DNA of 34,075 nt from a virus. The notes beneath the pieces were generated by a model. It was given only the letters and a program-made list of their open reading frames with translations, was not told the origin of the DNA and made no database searches. Within the stretch, counting starts at the first letter, position 1. Each line of letters starts with the position of its first letter. This document shows, piece by piece, positions 24,408 to 33,466 of this stretch. The DNA lies in IMG/VR virus record IMGVR_UViG_3300005264_001333, positions 1-34,075 of that record. One strand, given 5' to 3'. The translations under genes and the position numbers were made by a program.

Positions 24408-24915
24408 ATTTTACTTGCTCCTTTGCTATTGCGAGGCGACGAGTTATATTTGGGCGGGATGTATTTAATTTTTCCGCACATTCTGCACGAGTATACCCTT
24501 TTCGCATCAATTTTATTACAGCAACTACCTTCAATTTATTTTTAGATTTTAAACGCTGTTCCAGTTTATCTAATGTAAGTTTACAAATAATATTGTCTTC
24601 AAAAGATACCCCTTCATAAGTTCTTAGATTTTCAATATTGTAATCCCCATGTGCCCTATTAGCATTTTCCGAAGATGCTTTAAAAATTCGGGACATATTG
24701 ATTGCTTTATGTCTTAGCATTGTTCTAAAAAATGTAGATGCAGTTGCCCCCTTATTTACTTGATATTTATCCTGCTCTAAAAATAAATGTAATTTTAATT
24801 CTTGTTCTACATCTTCTTTAGCCATGTCATTACCATGCACTATACTGACGGATTGTGATAACCTATAGATATCCCGTCGAATTCCTTTTAACTCCAAAAT
24901 TTCTGCAAACTTCAT
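24397..24915 (-). CDS. Sigma-70-like regulator
   Basis: Probable phage sigma factor or sigma-like activator. Residues about 30-75 look like region 2 (KEDVEQELKLHLFLEQDKYQ, ATASTFFRTMLRHKAINMSR). The C-terminus is a region-4-type helix-turn-helix (RKGYTRAECAEKLNTSRPNI). The start MKFAEIL has GGAGG six bases ahead. A longer in-frame ATG at 24942 would run into the promoter's -10 element and is rejected. It is the first gene after the strong promoter and would be made early, so it could redirect RNA polymerase to later promoters. Similar HTH proteins also act as plain DNA-binding regulators. Confidence 0.65.
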   Translation of the reverse strand: MKFAEILELKGIRRDIYRLSQSVSIVHGNDMAKEDVEQELKLHLFLEQDKYQVNKGATASTFFRTMLRHKAINMSRIFKASSENANRAHGDYNIENLRTYEGVSFEDNIICKLTLDKLEQRLKSKNKLKVVAVIKLMRKGYTRAECAEKLNTSRPNITRRLAIAKEQVKYVG

Positions 24916-24944
24916 TCTGTACCTCCAATAAAATACTACCACTA

Positions 24945-24973
24945 AGTATACTACCAGAATATGTTATTTACAA
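24945..24973 (-). promoter_or_regulatory. Sigma-70 promoter of the replication operon
   Basis: On the minus strand: TTGTAA, 17 bases, TATACT, matching 4/6 and 5/6 of the consensus with ideal spacing. It sits between the terminator of the structural block and the ribosome site of the sigma-like gene. It should start a transcript of the whole replication operon of more than 15 kb, since no strong terminator is seen before the left block. Confidence 0.8.
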
Positions 24974-24999
24974 GTGCTTTCTAAATTATTTTTGAGTAT

Positions 25000-25033
25000 A
25001 AAAAAGGGGGTGACCCTTTCGGAAATCACCCCC
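25000..25033 (-). terminator. Intrinsic terminator of the structural/lysis block
   Basis: A perfect eight-base stem, GGGGGTGA paired with TCACCCCC, encloses a 12-base loop and is followed on the minus strand by six T. It lies 17 bases beyond the stop codon of the last membrane-protein gene and directly before the replication promoter, insulating the two blocks. Confidence 0.92.
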
Positions 25034-25050
25034 AAGAGGAGAGAATGCTT

Positions 25051-25467
25051 TTAGAATTGTAAGCCAATCCAAATGCCTCCACTTAATAATACAATGCCAC
25101 CAACTATGCTACTGAGGTAAATTATCCAGTCATTATTTTCAGCAGTCCCCTCAGTAATGAACGGCTTTAAATCTATACTATATAACAAATTAACCTTATC
25201 TGTACCAATCTGAATTTGCATCGGTTTCAAATCCTGCAACTGCATCATATAGAAACCATCCTTAGTTTTATGCTCAAAAAAGACAAAACTATCCATGGTT
25301 ATTTGCGGTTCAGCATGCTCTAAAATATACAGCTTACGAACCATGTCGTATATGATTAGAGGCTTACTGTCGTAAATTTGTTTAATCTTTTCATCGGTAG
25401 GAGGCTCTGAAAAACCTACCCCCACACACAAAATAAACAGTAAAACTGCGAAAATTATTCGCTTCAT
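25051..25467 (-). CDS. Membrane protein with signal peptide and C-terminal anchor
   Basis: Function unknown. It starts MKRIIFAVLLFILCVGVGFS, a signal peptide or signal anchor with a cleavage-like GFSEPP. The middle domain is soluble (about 90 residues) and a C-terminal membrane segment follows (IIYLSSIVGGIVLLSGG) ending in IGLQF. The start is set by a purine-rich GGTGGG site just upstream; an earlier in-frame ATG eight codons back is less likely. It is last in the cassette after the holin-like protein, so a role in lysis or in exclusion of other phages is possible. No spanin lipobox is evident. Confidence 0.6.
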   Translation of the reverse strand: MKRIIFAVLLFILCVGVGFSEPPTDEKIKQIYDSKPLIIYDMVRKLYILEHAEPQITMDSFVFFEHKTKDGFYMMQLQDLKPMQIQIGTDKVNLLYSIDLKPFITEGTAENNDWIIYLSSIVGGIVLLSGGIWIGLQF

Positions 25468-25474
25468 ATCCCAC

Positions 25475-25846
25475 CTACCCGTCAAATACATCGGTCAATT
25501 TATCGTGCTTCGATGTAACTTCATACTTATCAATATCAATTTTCGTAACCCGAGTTACGTCCATATCCTTCACACCCTTCGGTAATTGGATGTCTGTACC
25601 ATCCTCCAAAGTTACCTTACCCTTATCCCGCATAGGATTGAGGTCACCTACAATACTCATTCGAGTACCCACAGTTTCTCCGGAAGTATTCTTAATCGCT
25701 GTTACCCGCTTCTTTTTATCCCCACTAATACTGCTTACTAATCCACCGATATTCAATTTGAAAGCATAGGCTGTCCACCCTAAAAGGATTACAACAAGCC
25801 CGATTCCAATATATTTAAGAACAGTTATCAACTTATCCAGTTTCAT
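25475..25846 (-). CDS. Small single-pass membrane protein
   Basis: Unknown. It has an N-terminal membrane segment (LKYIGIGLVVILLGWTAYAF) after MKLDKL, then a basic loop and a small beta-rich soluble domain of about 90 residues (GKVTLEDGTDIQLPKGVKD). N-in, C-out topology is expected from the flanking charges. The start is supported by AAGGTG seven bases ahead; a longer frame from 25909 has no site. It overlaps the holin-like gene end by 14 bases. It may be a lysis accessory (spanin-like or antiholin-like), which is inference from location. Confidence 0.58.
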   Translation of the reverse strand: MKLDKLITVLKYIGIGLVVILLGWTAYAFKLNIGGLVSSISGDKKKRVTAIKNTSGETVGTRMSIVGDLNPMRDKGKVTLEDGTDIQLPKGVKDMDVTRVTKIDIDKYEVTSKHDKLTDVFDG

Positions 25847-26153
25847 CTTCAGCACCTTTCTGGAATAATTGAAATTTACTACCAGTACTTGGTAATATTT
25901 TCTTACCATACTGGTATAAAATGCTTGCTACCCCTGCGTGAGCGACCGTAGCAACGATAAACCCTTTCAAAGTGTGTTCAGCTACCAATACCCCTGCTAA
26001 AACACCACCAGCAAGCACAGCGATAAGATAGAAGTCCTTTTTAAGCACCTTCTTCTTGTCTAATGTCTTTACCAGCTGTAGGATACCGATAATGCCTACA
26101 ATCATTACAAGATTTAAACCCCCGCTCTGTAATCCTAATAAAAATTCAAACAT
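25833..26153 (-). CDS. Holin-like membrane protein
   Basis: A 106-residue protein with three hydrophobic segments: LNLVMIVGIIGILQLV, FYLIAVLAGGVLAGVLV and FIVATVAHAGVASILY. A charged linker (KTLDKKKVLKKD) lies between the first two and a hydrophilic tail follows. Size, three passes and charge distribution are those of class I holins, which perforate the inner membrane to trigger lysis. It follows the tail-fibre genes and opens a run of small membrane proteins. No endolysin is adjacent; the M23 enzyme lies at the other end of the window. Holins are too diverse to assign a family. Confidence 0.6.
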   Translation of the reverse strand: MFEFLLGLQSGGLNLVMIVGIIGILQLVKTLDKKKVLKKDFYLIAVLAGGVLAGVLVAEHTLKGFIVATVAHAGVASILYQYGKKILPSTGSKFQLFQKGAEDETG

Positions 26154-26164
26154 ACTTTCTCCTA

Positions 26165-28126
26165 TTATATTTCATCATCTTCTAGTATGCGCTCTGTGGT
26201 TCTAATATAAGACAGAACTGTAGTATATACATATGCGTTTCCATTACGGTATCTTGCTCGCTGAGAAGTTAAAAACAACGAATGCCTTTTCGTTGTCAAC
26301 CACGCCGGAATCGTACCAATAAACATATAACCTACAGTCATATATGACCCATCATCGTCATAATATGTCAGCAAATTACTTAATTGTGTCGAAGTATACG
26401 CGAGACCTTCATCTTCAACATATTTTAATATGGCGACAGGTGAGCCTGCAATGTAACCTTGCATCAGCACACAATTATCTGATAGGGCATATATCACGCT
26501 ACCATGTACACTACGGAAAACATTTTTAAACGTCCAAACAGTACCCGTCCAACGAAAAACACCTGTAAGGCTTCCATAATCAGGAGTAGCAGTAGCGGTC
26601 CAAGCTACTGCTACAGTATCATCATCAAGTCGCGCCGAACCCCTTGAACTGGTTGCACTTGCCGTTAACTCTGCGGCGGCGGCAAAAGCCGAACCTGACG
26701 TACCCCATGATGAACCGCCCCAAAGATAGCGTTGTATATTTACCCCATTCGTTCCAACAGTAACAGCTAAAACAGTTGAGGATAATACAGCTACATATGT
26801 GTAACTGTCCCCAGACAAAGCATTTGTGCTTCCTGACAAAGCCCACACAGATCCATTAAATACATAAGTCCCCATAGTAGACGCTGTGATTACAACTATA
26901 GTATCTACACCTAATGTACTAACAGCATAAACAGTCGAGCCCATTGCAAGACTTGATCCAAGAGTACTGCCATCTAATGATAGTGCTTGGATATTTGTTG
27001 TTTGAGCTTCAACCAGATAATAGGTGCCATCACTTCTTTCTACCCAAGAAGATGCCCTGCTCTCATTCAATAGTTCTGACCCTTCATAACCACCTACTGC
27101 TACAGCATCAAAAGAATCGCCTTGATCCGCAATGGTTCTGCCGTCCGGTGTAAACTTGTTTTGATTTATTACATACCAATTACTTCCGTCACAAAGTATT
27201 TCTATAAAATGATTCTGTTTTTTAATAACCCATGTAAGTTGACCATCAATTGTTTCTGCACCTTCACCATCTACAATGACATTGCCTGCACTATCAGCAA
27301 TCTTTTTCAGTGTTAGCTTTCTTCCTTTATTATAAATAGCTGATGGTAATGTTATTGTCCGGTCAGAAGCACCTGTATCAATTAAGATATGTGAATACCC
27401 ATCCCCATCTAATAGAGTGTAATTAGCTTCAGTAACCATATGAACAGTATTTATATTAGATCCTGTAATTTTAGCATAATCAAGTGTACTTGGTTCAGTT
27501 GTCCAATCAGCACACCGACGAATATCTTTAATATCTGCTTGTGAAATAGCACTTGCACTTGTAGCCACATAAACTTCTGCTAATTTAATCCACCCCGCAG
27601 TTGTTGCCGGTGCTGACGGGGTTGTAGCTTCTGTACCCTCCACAATCCGAAACTCAAAACCATATTCTACTTTAGTATTGATTGGGGCTGTTGTCTGTAA
27701 GCCTGTAACTGGATCTTTGAAAGTTCTATTTACGGAATTATACGGATCTTGTGTCGGACGTATTTCAATAATATCAATTCGGTTATTACCACCCCCGGTA
27801 TCAAAAACCACTGCAGTAATTCCCCCTGCGGTAGCTACAAAAGCACTCCCTGCATCCGCAGAAAACTCCCATAGTGTATCCACTAAATAAGTTCCAGTAA
27901 AAGATATTGCCGAGCCAACTGAAAGCGAGCATGTCATAGCGGTATCCCAAGTTAATTCTAAACCATTCAATACTTGGTTAACGTCATCCCGAGAAGTTAA
28001 AGAGGCAATTAAATCCACTCGGTTACGATACGCATCCATATGCAAAGCGTTAATATCTTTATTAACCAATTGTTCATTAGCTACCCATCGGGATGTTTTT
28101 AAACCTTTATCTTCGCTGTATTTCAT
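26165..28126 (-). CDS. Tail fibre / receptor-binding protein (paralogue 2)
   Basis: A 653-residue fibre-type protein paralogous to the one encoded upstream. The first 180 or so residues match it closely (AMTCSLSVGSAISFTGTYL; FDTGGGNNRIDIIEIRPTQD; FKDPVTGLQTTAPINTKVEY), probably the baseplate-attachment part. The middle holds a trimeric fibre motif (SDRTITLPSAIYNKGRKLTL) and the last 280 residues are repeated short strands (VLAVTVGTNGVNIQRYLWG, VWALSGST), which look like a beta-propeller. It should bind the host surface. Only 11 bases separate it from the holin-like gene. Confidence 0.72.
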   Translation of the reverse strand: MKYSEDKGLKTSRWVANEQLVNKDINALHMDAYRNRVDLIASLTSRDDVNQVLNGLELTWDTAMTCSLSVGSAISFTGTYLVDTLWEFSADAGSAFVATAGGITAVVFDTGGGNNRIDIIEIRPTQDPYNSVNRTFKDPVTGLQTTAPINTKVEYGFEFRIVEGTEATTPSAPATTAGWIKLAEVYVATSASAISQADIKDIRRCADWTTEPSTLDYAKITGSNINTVHMVTEANYTLLDGDGYSHILIDTGASDRTITLPSAIYNKGRKLTLKKIADSAGNVIVDGEGAETIDGQLTWVIKKQNHFIEILCDGSNWYVINQNKFTPDGRTIADQGDSFDAVAVGGYEGSELLNESRASSWVERSDGTYYLVEAQTTNIQALSLDGSTLGSSLAMGSTVYAVSTLGVDTIVVITASTMGTYVFNGSVWALSGSTNALSGDSYTYVAVLSSTVLAVTVGTNGVNIQRYLWGGSSWGTSGSAFAAAAELTASATSSRGSARLDDDTVAVAWTATATPDYGSLTGVFRWTGTVWTFKNVFRSVHGSVIYALSDNCVLMQGYIAGSPVAILKYVEDEGLAYTSTQLSNLLTYYDDDGSYMTVGYMFIGTIPAWLTTKRHSLFLTSQRARYRNGNAYVYTTVLSYIRTTERILEDDEI

Positions 28127-28135
28127 ACTCTCTCC

Positions 28136-30046
28136 TTACGTTGCCTTTAGCTCCATAGCTATACCGTACTTAAAAATAAAGCCTGAAGATGTTATAACCA
28201 TAACTGCGTCTGTTCCAAAATTTCCGATAACTGCATCTGTTACACTCGGTAAATCAAGCTCTGCAATTTTTGTCCATATCAAATCATTTTTATGCCATTC
28301 CAACAAATATAAATAATCGGTAGTACTATCTACATATACAGCATGTGTATCAGTTAACCTGCATATATCACAAATGCTAATACCGGAACCATAGGTTGCA
28401 CCTCTTACTGCAAAGACTGTACCATCCCATTTAAACATTCGCACATAACCCAATCCACTGGAATCATCTATCATAACTAAATGATCTTTAAACATTTTTA
28501 TCATGCGAGGTCGGGCGGCACCCGTTACAGCTAAAGTACTTCCGGTTTGCGCAAAATTTGTACCATCCCATTCATACATTCGTAATAGCTCACCAACACT
28601 GTCAATATATGCAACATGTGTAGAATCCATACCACATAAATACGGCAAACCGGATGGTACTAAACTAAACCCACTGCCTAACTGTGTAAATGTGGTACCT
28701 GTCCATTCCCACATTTGTAACTCATCCTGATCATCATGCAGTACTATATGTGAAGGATCTAATACTGCTATAGCATGGATACCAATACTGGCAGGTAAAG
28801 TCACACCCCCTTCATAAAAAACCTGTTGATCTTTAAATCGGAAAACACTTATAGTTTCATCTGAATTATTACCTACAACAATTCGTTCATCATCTAAGGC
28901 TACACAAGTGCCGTTACCTATGGAATCAATATCCAATTTGAAACTTAATTCATGGGTAAACCCAATGGGGGTAGGTTTATATTCTCGACCTGCAACAAAT
29001 AATTGATGTTCAAATGCAATTGTTTTTTCCGCATACCCCTGCCAATCAGCATGTTTTGAAATTGGTAGCACCCATCCCGGTAAAACAGATGTTGCTCCGG
29101 CAAGAACACGTACTTCAGCTACTTTAATACTTCCTGCTGTTGTAGGTTCCGCACCATTCCCATTTGTAAAAGAAATTGGGTCAAAGTATGCCCCCATAGT
29201 GCCATTGGTAGGACTTGGAATATCGGCATATCGGTCTAACGTAATAGTCAATACACCAGTAGCATGTACTACCTCTAAATTAGGAATCCGCATTCCATCA
29301 ATCGCTAGTTGGATATCTACACCTATTGCAGTTGCACTAGCAGATGTTGCGGCCACTATCGCTACAATCCCCACTCTGTTCGGTATTTCAGGGTCAGTGT
29401 ATGTCGTTTTATCATCATCCAACTGAAACCAAACATAATAATCTTCATTATCTGTACTGAAAAGTATGTATTCATTAAGAATATCCGAGCCTATTGTACC
29501 AGTGGCTATTGTCCAAGTCCAAGTTGGGTTAGACAATTCAGCGGTGTCATCCCCTTTATTTACATAAAAATCATACCCATATTCTAATTTTGTATCTGTT
29601 GGGGAAGTTATAACAATCCCCGTAACAGGATCTTTAAAATCACGCCCACTGAAATCGTAAGGGGTCATTGCAGGTTTGATTTCAACACTATCAATCCGGT
29701 CATACGTACCCCCAGTATCAAAACTTACATTAACATCTATAGGATTAAATACGCTAAAAATATCTCGCCGGTCAGCAATAAAACCCCAAATTCCATCCGT
29801 AATATACGCACCGGTATAAGATATTGCTGACCCCGCTGATAAGAGACAAGTCATAGCAGTACTGTGCTTTAATTCCAACCCATTATGCACATAGCTTTTA
29901 CCGTCTTCCCCACCACATAACGATGCTAAAAGAGCATTACTGTTTGTATATACTGCTTGATTTAAGACATTCAAATCCTCAACATCTAATTTTTCGTTCG
30001 CATAAAAGATTGGCTGTACTAAACCCTTACTATTATTTAATCGCAT
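28136..30046 (-). CDS. Tail fibre / receptor-binding protein (paralogue 1)
   Basis: A 636-residue fibre-type protein. N-terminal attachment-like region: AMTCLLSAGSAISYTGAYI; FDTGGTYDRIDSVEIKPAMT; FKDPVTGIVITSPTDTKLEY, with an extra inserted segment at about 170-300. The C-terminal 300 residues contain at least four repeats of the type 'h..D.sh.vhhDd....l.mweWdGt.F...G' (LQMWEWTGTTFTQLGS; LRMYEWDGTNFAQTGS; VRMFKWDGTVFAVRGA), a propeller of seven or so blades. Two fibres with related bases and differing tips suggest alternative receptors. Confidence 0.75.
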   Translation of the reverse strand: MRLNNSKGLVQPIFYANEKLDVEDLNVLNQAVYTNSNALLASLCGGEDGKSYVHNGLELKHSTAMTCLLSAGSAISYTGAYITDGIWGFIADRRDIFSVFNPIDVNVSFDTGGTYDRIDSVEIKPAMTPYDFSGRDFKDPVTGIVITSPTDTKLEYGYDFYVNKGDDTAELSNPTWTWTIATGTIGSDILNEYILFSTDNEDYYVWFQLDDDKTTYTDPEIPNRVGIVAIVAATSASATAIGVDIQLAIDGMRIPNLEVVHATGVLTITLDRYADIPSPTNGTMGAYFDPISFTNGNGAEPTTAGSIKVAEVRVLAGATSVLPGWVLPISKHADWQGYAEKTIAFEHQLFVAGREYKPTPIGFTHELSFKLDIDSIGNGTCVALDDERIVVGNNSDETISVFRFKDQQVFYEGGVTLPASIGIHAIAVLDPSHIVLHDDQDELQMWEWTGTTFTQLGSGFSLVPSGLPYLCGMDSTHVAYIDSVGELLRMYEWDGTNFAQTGSTLAVTGAARPRMIKMFKDHLVMIDDSSGLGYVRMFKWDGTVFAVRGATYGSGISICDICRLTDTHAVYVDSTTDYLYLLEWHKNDLIWTKIAELDLPSVTDAVIGNFGTDAVMVITSSGFIFKYGIAMELKAT

Positions 30047-30057
30047 ACCTTTACTCC

Positions 30058-30801
30058 CTATACTACCTGTGCATTTCCAATTTTAGTAAAACTATTCGAA
30101 CCCAATACTGTAGCATTACCAATAATATACTTTTGAATTGCCCCGATACGAGCATTCCCTACCACGGTAAATCGATCCTGACTAATAAAAAATATATCAT
30201 AATCAACACCTGAACATTTTATCCTGTCGATCATCTCACCCAAATAACTGATAATTGCCCCAACACCTGACCCACCAATAAAGTTCTGATCAATAAAACC
30301 GGTTTCCACACTGTCAATAAAAATTACACCCTCAACTTCCGCACCTTCTATCCGAATTTGAAAATAATTTGTTTGATCATCAAAGTTTTCAATAACCTGA
30401 ACAGTTTCAGGTGCATCAATAAAATGCAAAATAGCATCTCGAATTGCCCAAGGGGTACATCTTCTGTAATTAGTCTGTGCTACAACCAAACACTTATACC
30501 TATCCCGGTATATGCTATCCGCCTCTACCCTATTTCTCCGGGGTAAATCTACAAAACTGTTTATCAAAATATCCAAATTTTCACTTTCAGCAGTGTCTAC
30601 ATACAAACAAGTAGTATAGTACTGTGTTGTTTTTCGAGCATACTCTAACTCATTGCAAATCGCACCACAATTAAAATCAGATGACTGTGTAATTACTAAC
30701 TCAGGAGAGAATTCAGACTTACCAATAAATGTAGCATAAAATTCGGCATCTGTATCAATACTATTTGGCATTACTTTATTAACAGTGTCTATCAAATTCA
30801 T
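30058..30801 (-). CDS. Baseplate I-like / tail wedge protein
   Basis: A 247-residue protein just after baseplate J, the usual place of the P2 gpI or YmfQ-like wedge protein. Sequence support is moderate: a helical N-terminal region (SDFNCGAICNELEYARKTTQ), RRCTPWAIRDAILHFIDAPE (a motif common in phage tail proteins of this group) and a strand-rich end with repeated short 'IGNA.V' units (TVVGNARIGAI, YIIGNATVLG, KIGNAQVV). It probably joins the fibres to the wedge. Those C-terminal repeats might be a trimerising tip. Confidence 0.6.
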   Translation of the reverse strand: MNLIDTVNKVMPNSIDTDAEFYATFIGKSEFSPELVITQSSDFNCGAICNELEYARKTTQYYTTCLYVDTAESENLDILINSFVDLPRRNRVEADSIYRDRYKCLVVAQTNYRRCTPWAIRDAILHFIDAPETVQVIENFDDQTNYFQIRIEGAEVEGVIFIDSVETGFIDQNFIGGSGVGAIISYLGEMIDRIKCSGVDYDIFFISQDRFTVVGNARIGAIQKYIIGNATVLGSNSFTKIGNAQVV

Positions 30802-30811
30802 CCCACACTCC

Positions 30812-31882
30812 CTAAGATATTGTAATCGTCCCTACTCTCGGAACTTGTGTCGAAGTAACGCTAACATTTGCAGATGGTGTCGTTACATTACAATCCGTAA
30901 CTCCGAATACAGACATAACTGCAGATACCAATTCATTATAAACTATATCTGCGCCAACTCCCAAATTATTCAAATACTGGACTACGGCTGTGTTTAAATC
31001 AGCATTTATCTGATCACTATCTACCCCGGCTAAAACGTCAATACTAAAAACTATATTTTGCGTAACAATAGATGGTTTATCTACAATCACATTCACACCG
31101 GATGCTCGGTATCCCGGACTTACCACTGTACCATCCCCATCTATAACCGCCTGTGCAATATCTACCATTTCAGTAGAAACACCTGTAGCAGATCCATCAT
31201 CAATATACACATGTGCATTTACATTACCTACAGGGGGAATATGCTCAACAATAGATGCACTAGTCACACCCTCTACACTCAATACTCCTGATCGCAATCC
31301 TGCATTATTACACTTTCCCAAACCCTCGATGTACACCTGAAACCGTTTCTTATAATCATATACAGATTCAATATCAATACCCCCTGCACTGGCATTGGCA
31401 TTATTTACTGTGGTCACACCGTCAATAGTATCTACCAAAACAACTATAGAACTTGAACTCACATTGTAGGCAACACCTACAACTGTAGCCTCAACTGCAA
31501 TAGCACCTGAATCCGAAGATCCACCAGATATAACTCCTTCTGCAAGAGTTATAAACTTTAAATCTGTAGCAGTTCCTACCCGAGTTCCTACTGGAATTGT
31601 AACATTTCCGGCTGTACCGGCTCGACTGAAAATAACAGTTGTTATAGCCTTAGTACCTTCTTTTCTTGGAAAATCATAGTTATTCTCTTGTATGGTTTCC
31701 AAATAGCGTTTAAATCCTAAATATGTACCGATATACAGTTCCTCTATACTGAGAGACATGCCTTCCGCAAAGGATCTTAAAACACTCCCCACATTGAGGT
31801 CAGTTATCTGTGATGAATTTGCCACAGTGTAAGCTATTAAATCAGCAAGAATCTGGTCAAAACTTTTGGTTACAAAACTCAT
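30812..31882 (-). CDS. Baseplate J protein
   Basis: Clear member of the Baseplate_J family (P2 gpJ, T4 gp6 core): a wedge protein forming the inner baseplate ring. Hallmarks are DLNVGSVLRSFAEGMSLSIE, RKEGTKAITTVIFSRAGTAG, VTIPVGTRVGTATDLKFITL, NVSSSSIVVLVDTIDGVTTV and the double motif SVYDYKKRFQVYIEGLGKC with GLRSGVLSVEGV. The length (356) is normal. It lies between the gp25/LysM protein and the I-like protein, the standard order of contractile-tail baseplates. This is the best evidence that the tail contracts. Confidence 0.93.
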   Translation of the reverse strand: MSFVTKSFDQILADLIAYTVANSSQITDLNVGSVLRSFAEGMSLSIEELYIGTYLGFKRYLETIQENNYDFPRKEGTKAITTVIFSRAGTAGNVTIPVGTRVGTATDLKFITLAEGVISGGSSDSGAIAVEATVVGVAYNVSSSSIVVLVDTIDGVTTVNNANASAGGIDIESVYDYKKRFQVYIEGLGKCNNAGLRSGVLSVEGVTSASIVEHIPPVGNVNAHVYIDDGSATGVSTEMVDIAQAVIDGDGTVVSPGYRASGVNVIVDKPSIVTQNIVFSIDVLAGVDSDQINADLNTAVVQYLNNLGVGADIVYNELVSAVMSVFGVTDCNVTTPSANVSVTSTQVPRVGTITIS

Positions 31883-31891
31883 TTTTTACTC

Positions 31892-33466
31892 CTAAATTTT
31901 TGTAGTTATCGGAATTATCTGTGAGTAGCCAATAACTACTAAATCCATAGACAGTGTTAATTCAGTATCTGCTAACACTACTCGAATATTTAATACATCT
32001 TCTATGCGAGAATCCCGTAGTAATGCAAACTTAATATTCATACGGATATAACTTAGTGTCGCATCCGTACCTGCCCTACCTAAAACATTTGCCAATCCTA
32101 ATGCAGATTGTGTTAATACACTCCCTATGTCTGTAGTAAGAATGGTATTAACAGCTTGCATTAGATTCTCAATACCTGTAACTAATGCTAAATCATTATT
32201 TTCCTGTACAACAACATTACCATTCGTGTCTAATCGAATGTCTACTCCGTATGGATCTTTAATTATATTTTCAGAAAGGATAAATGCATCTTTTGATGTC
32301 GCAGTTGCGTCTGCTTGCTGTGGAATATAAATTGATTCTCCCACAACTAAATCAGTATTATCTATCATTGAATTTACTTCCGCAATATGCGGCCAAAGTG
32401 AAAGATCTCCTAAAACATAAAGAGCGATACTCTGAAAAGTATCCTGCCCCTTAACTATGTACGTGGTATAACTATCAAATGAAAAGGTATCCAAACTTGG
32501 GGCTGTTGACCTACCTACTGATCTGGTTAATTCTTTCGATGCCTGTGACCCTGCCTCAATTGCATAACCATATATCGCCAAAGAGTTCGCTATATTCGCA
32601 TGAATATACTCCCCGATAGACATATATTGATCATATGTAATTACAGCAGTATCCCATGCTGGTTTCACTGCTTTAAGTAAATCCATATTCATTTCAAACA
32701 TTTGCTTTATAGTATTTAAAGGAGCTTCTACAAAACCCCCTACATTATTTAAGAAAAGATTCAATCTACCATAAACCAATTTTGCCTGTTGTCTAACTAA
32801 AGATATCGCAGAAAGAATATCTGTTGCAAACTGCATACCTTCTTCTATAGCATCTAATGCTTCATCAATTTCAGCTAATGCAGAAAAAGGATCTTTAGAA
32901 ATTTCAATTGCCTGTAATCCTAAATCTGGTTTTTGATCATACCTTTGATAAACCATTAAGTTAATAGTATACGGATACCGTAAAGGATTTTCAGCATGTC
33001 GATCTAAACTGAAGTCTCGCAGTATACATTTATATCCCTGCTCATCATACAGATCATAGACTCTCAACTCTTTTTTATCCCATTCAGCCCTATCTTTATA
33101 TCGCATAATATCATTACGGAAAGTATAAAATGCCCCCCGCTGGTCATACCCCTCTAAGACACTTGATGCTTGTGATGCCTGTGTTTTACGCACACCTACA
33201 ATTTCAGAGTTCACTTTATGACCCTTTCGAGCATACGTAGGGAAGACATGCGCTGTACCGGAGAAACCCTTAATAACAATCTCTAAATTATCAGCCCCAT
33301 AATCATCAACATGCACATTTCTAAATGTCTTGGTAATATTTACTCTCTGTGGTTCCCGTATACTTAAAGCTGTCGGGGGAATGATAAGTGTAAATGCTCT
33401 ATCAACTATACTGGTTTTGATATCTACTATTTCAAAGAGAAAACTTTTAGATAATAAGTCACTCAT
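31892..33466 (-). CDS. Baseplate protein with LysM and gp25-like domain
   Basis: Three parts in 524 residues. Residues 1-180 look like a hub or distal-tail domain with beta-rich repeats (FTLIIPPTALSIREPQRVNI). Residues 185-320 are helical. LysM is at about 334-383 (TYIVKGQDTFQSIALYVLGD, then LVVGESIYIPQQ). The C-terminal domain, about 403-524, has DIRLDTNGNVVVQENNDLAL, GIENLMQAVNTIL and RDSRIEDVLNIRV, the pattern of gp25/W/DUF2634 proteins. The fusion would tie peptidoglycan binding (or hub geometry) to the wedge. Coupled to the spike-tip gene by a four-base overlap. Confidence 0.75.
   Translation of the reverse strand: MSDLLSKSFLFEIVDIKTSIVDRAFTLIIPPTALSIREPQRVNITKTFRNVHVDDYGADNLEIVIKGFSGTAHVFPTYARKGHKVNSEIVGVRKTQASQASSVLEGYDQRGAFYTFRNDIMRYKDRAEWDKKELRVYDLYDEQGYKCILRDFSLDRHAENPLRYPYTINLMVYQRYDQKPDLGLQAIEISKDPFSALAEIDEALDAIEEGMQFATDILSAISLVRQQAKLVYGRLNLFLNNVGGFVEAPLNTIKQMFEMNMDLLKAVKPAWDTAVITYDQYMSIGEYIHANIANSLAIYGYAIEAGSQASKELTRSVGRSTAPSLDTFSFDSYTTYIVKGQDTFQSIALYVLGDLSLWPHIAEVNSMIDNTDLVVGESIYIPQQADATATSKDAFILSENIIKDPYGVDIRLDTNGNVVVQENNDLALVTGIENLMQAVNTILTTDIGSVLTQSALGLANVLGRAGTDATLSYIRMNIKFALLRDSRIEDVLNIRVVLADTELTLSMDLVVIGYSQIIPITTKI

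Noticed and set aside
24916-24942. Upstream in-frame ATG as start of the sigma-like gene
   Set aside because: It would begin just inside or at the promoter's transcription start and lacks a ribosome site, whereas the ATG at 24915 has GGAGG at six bases.
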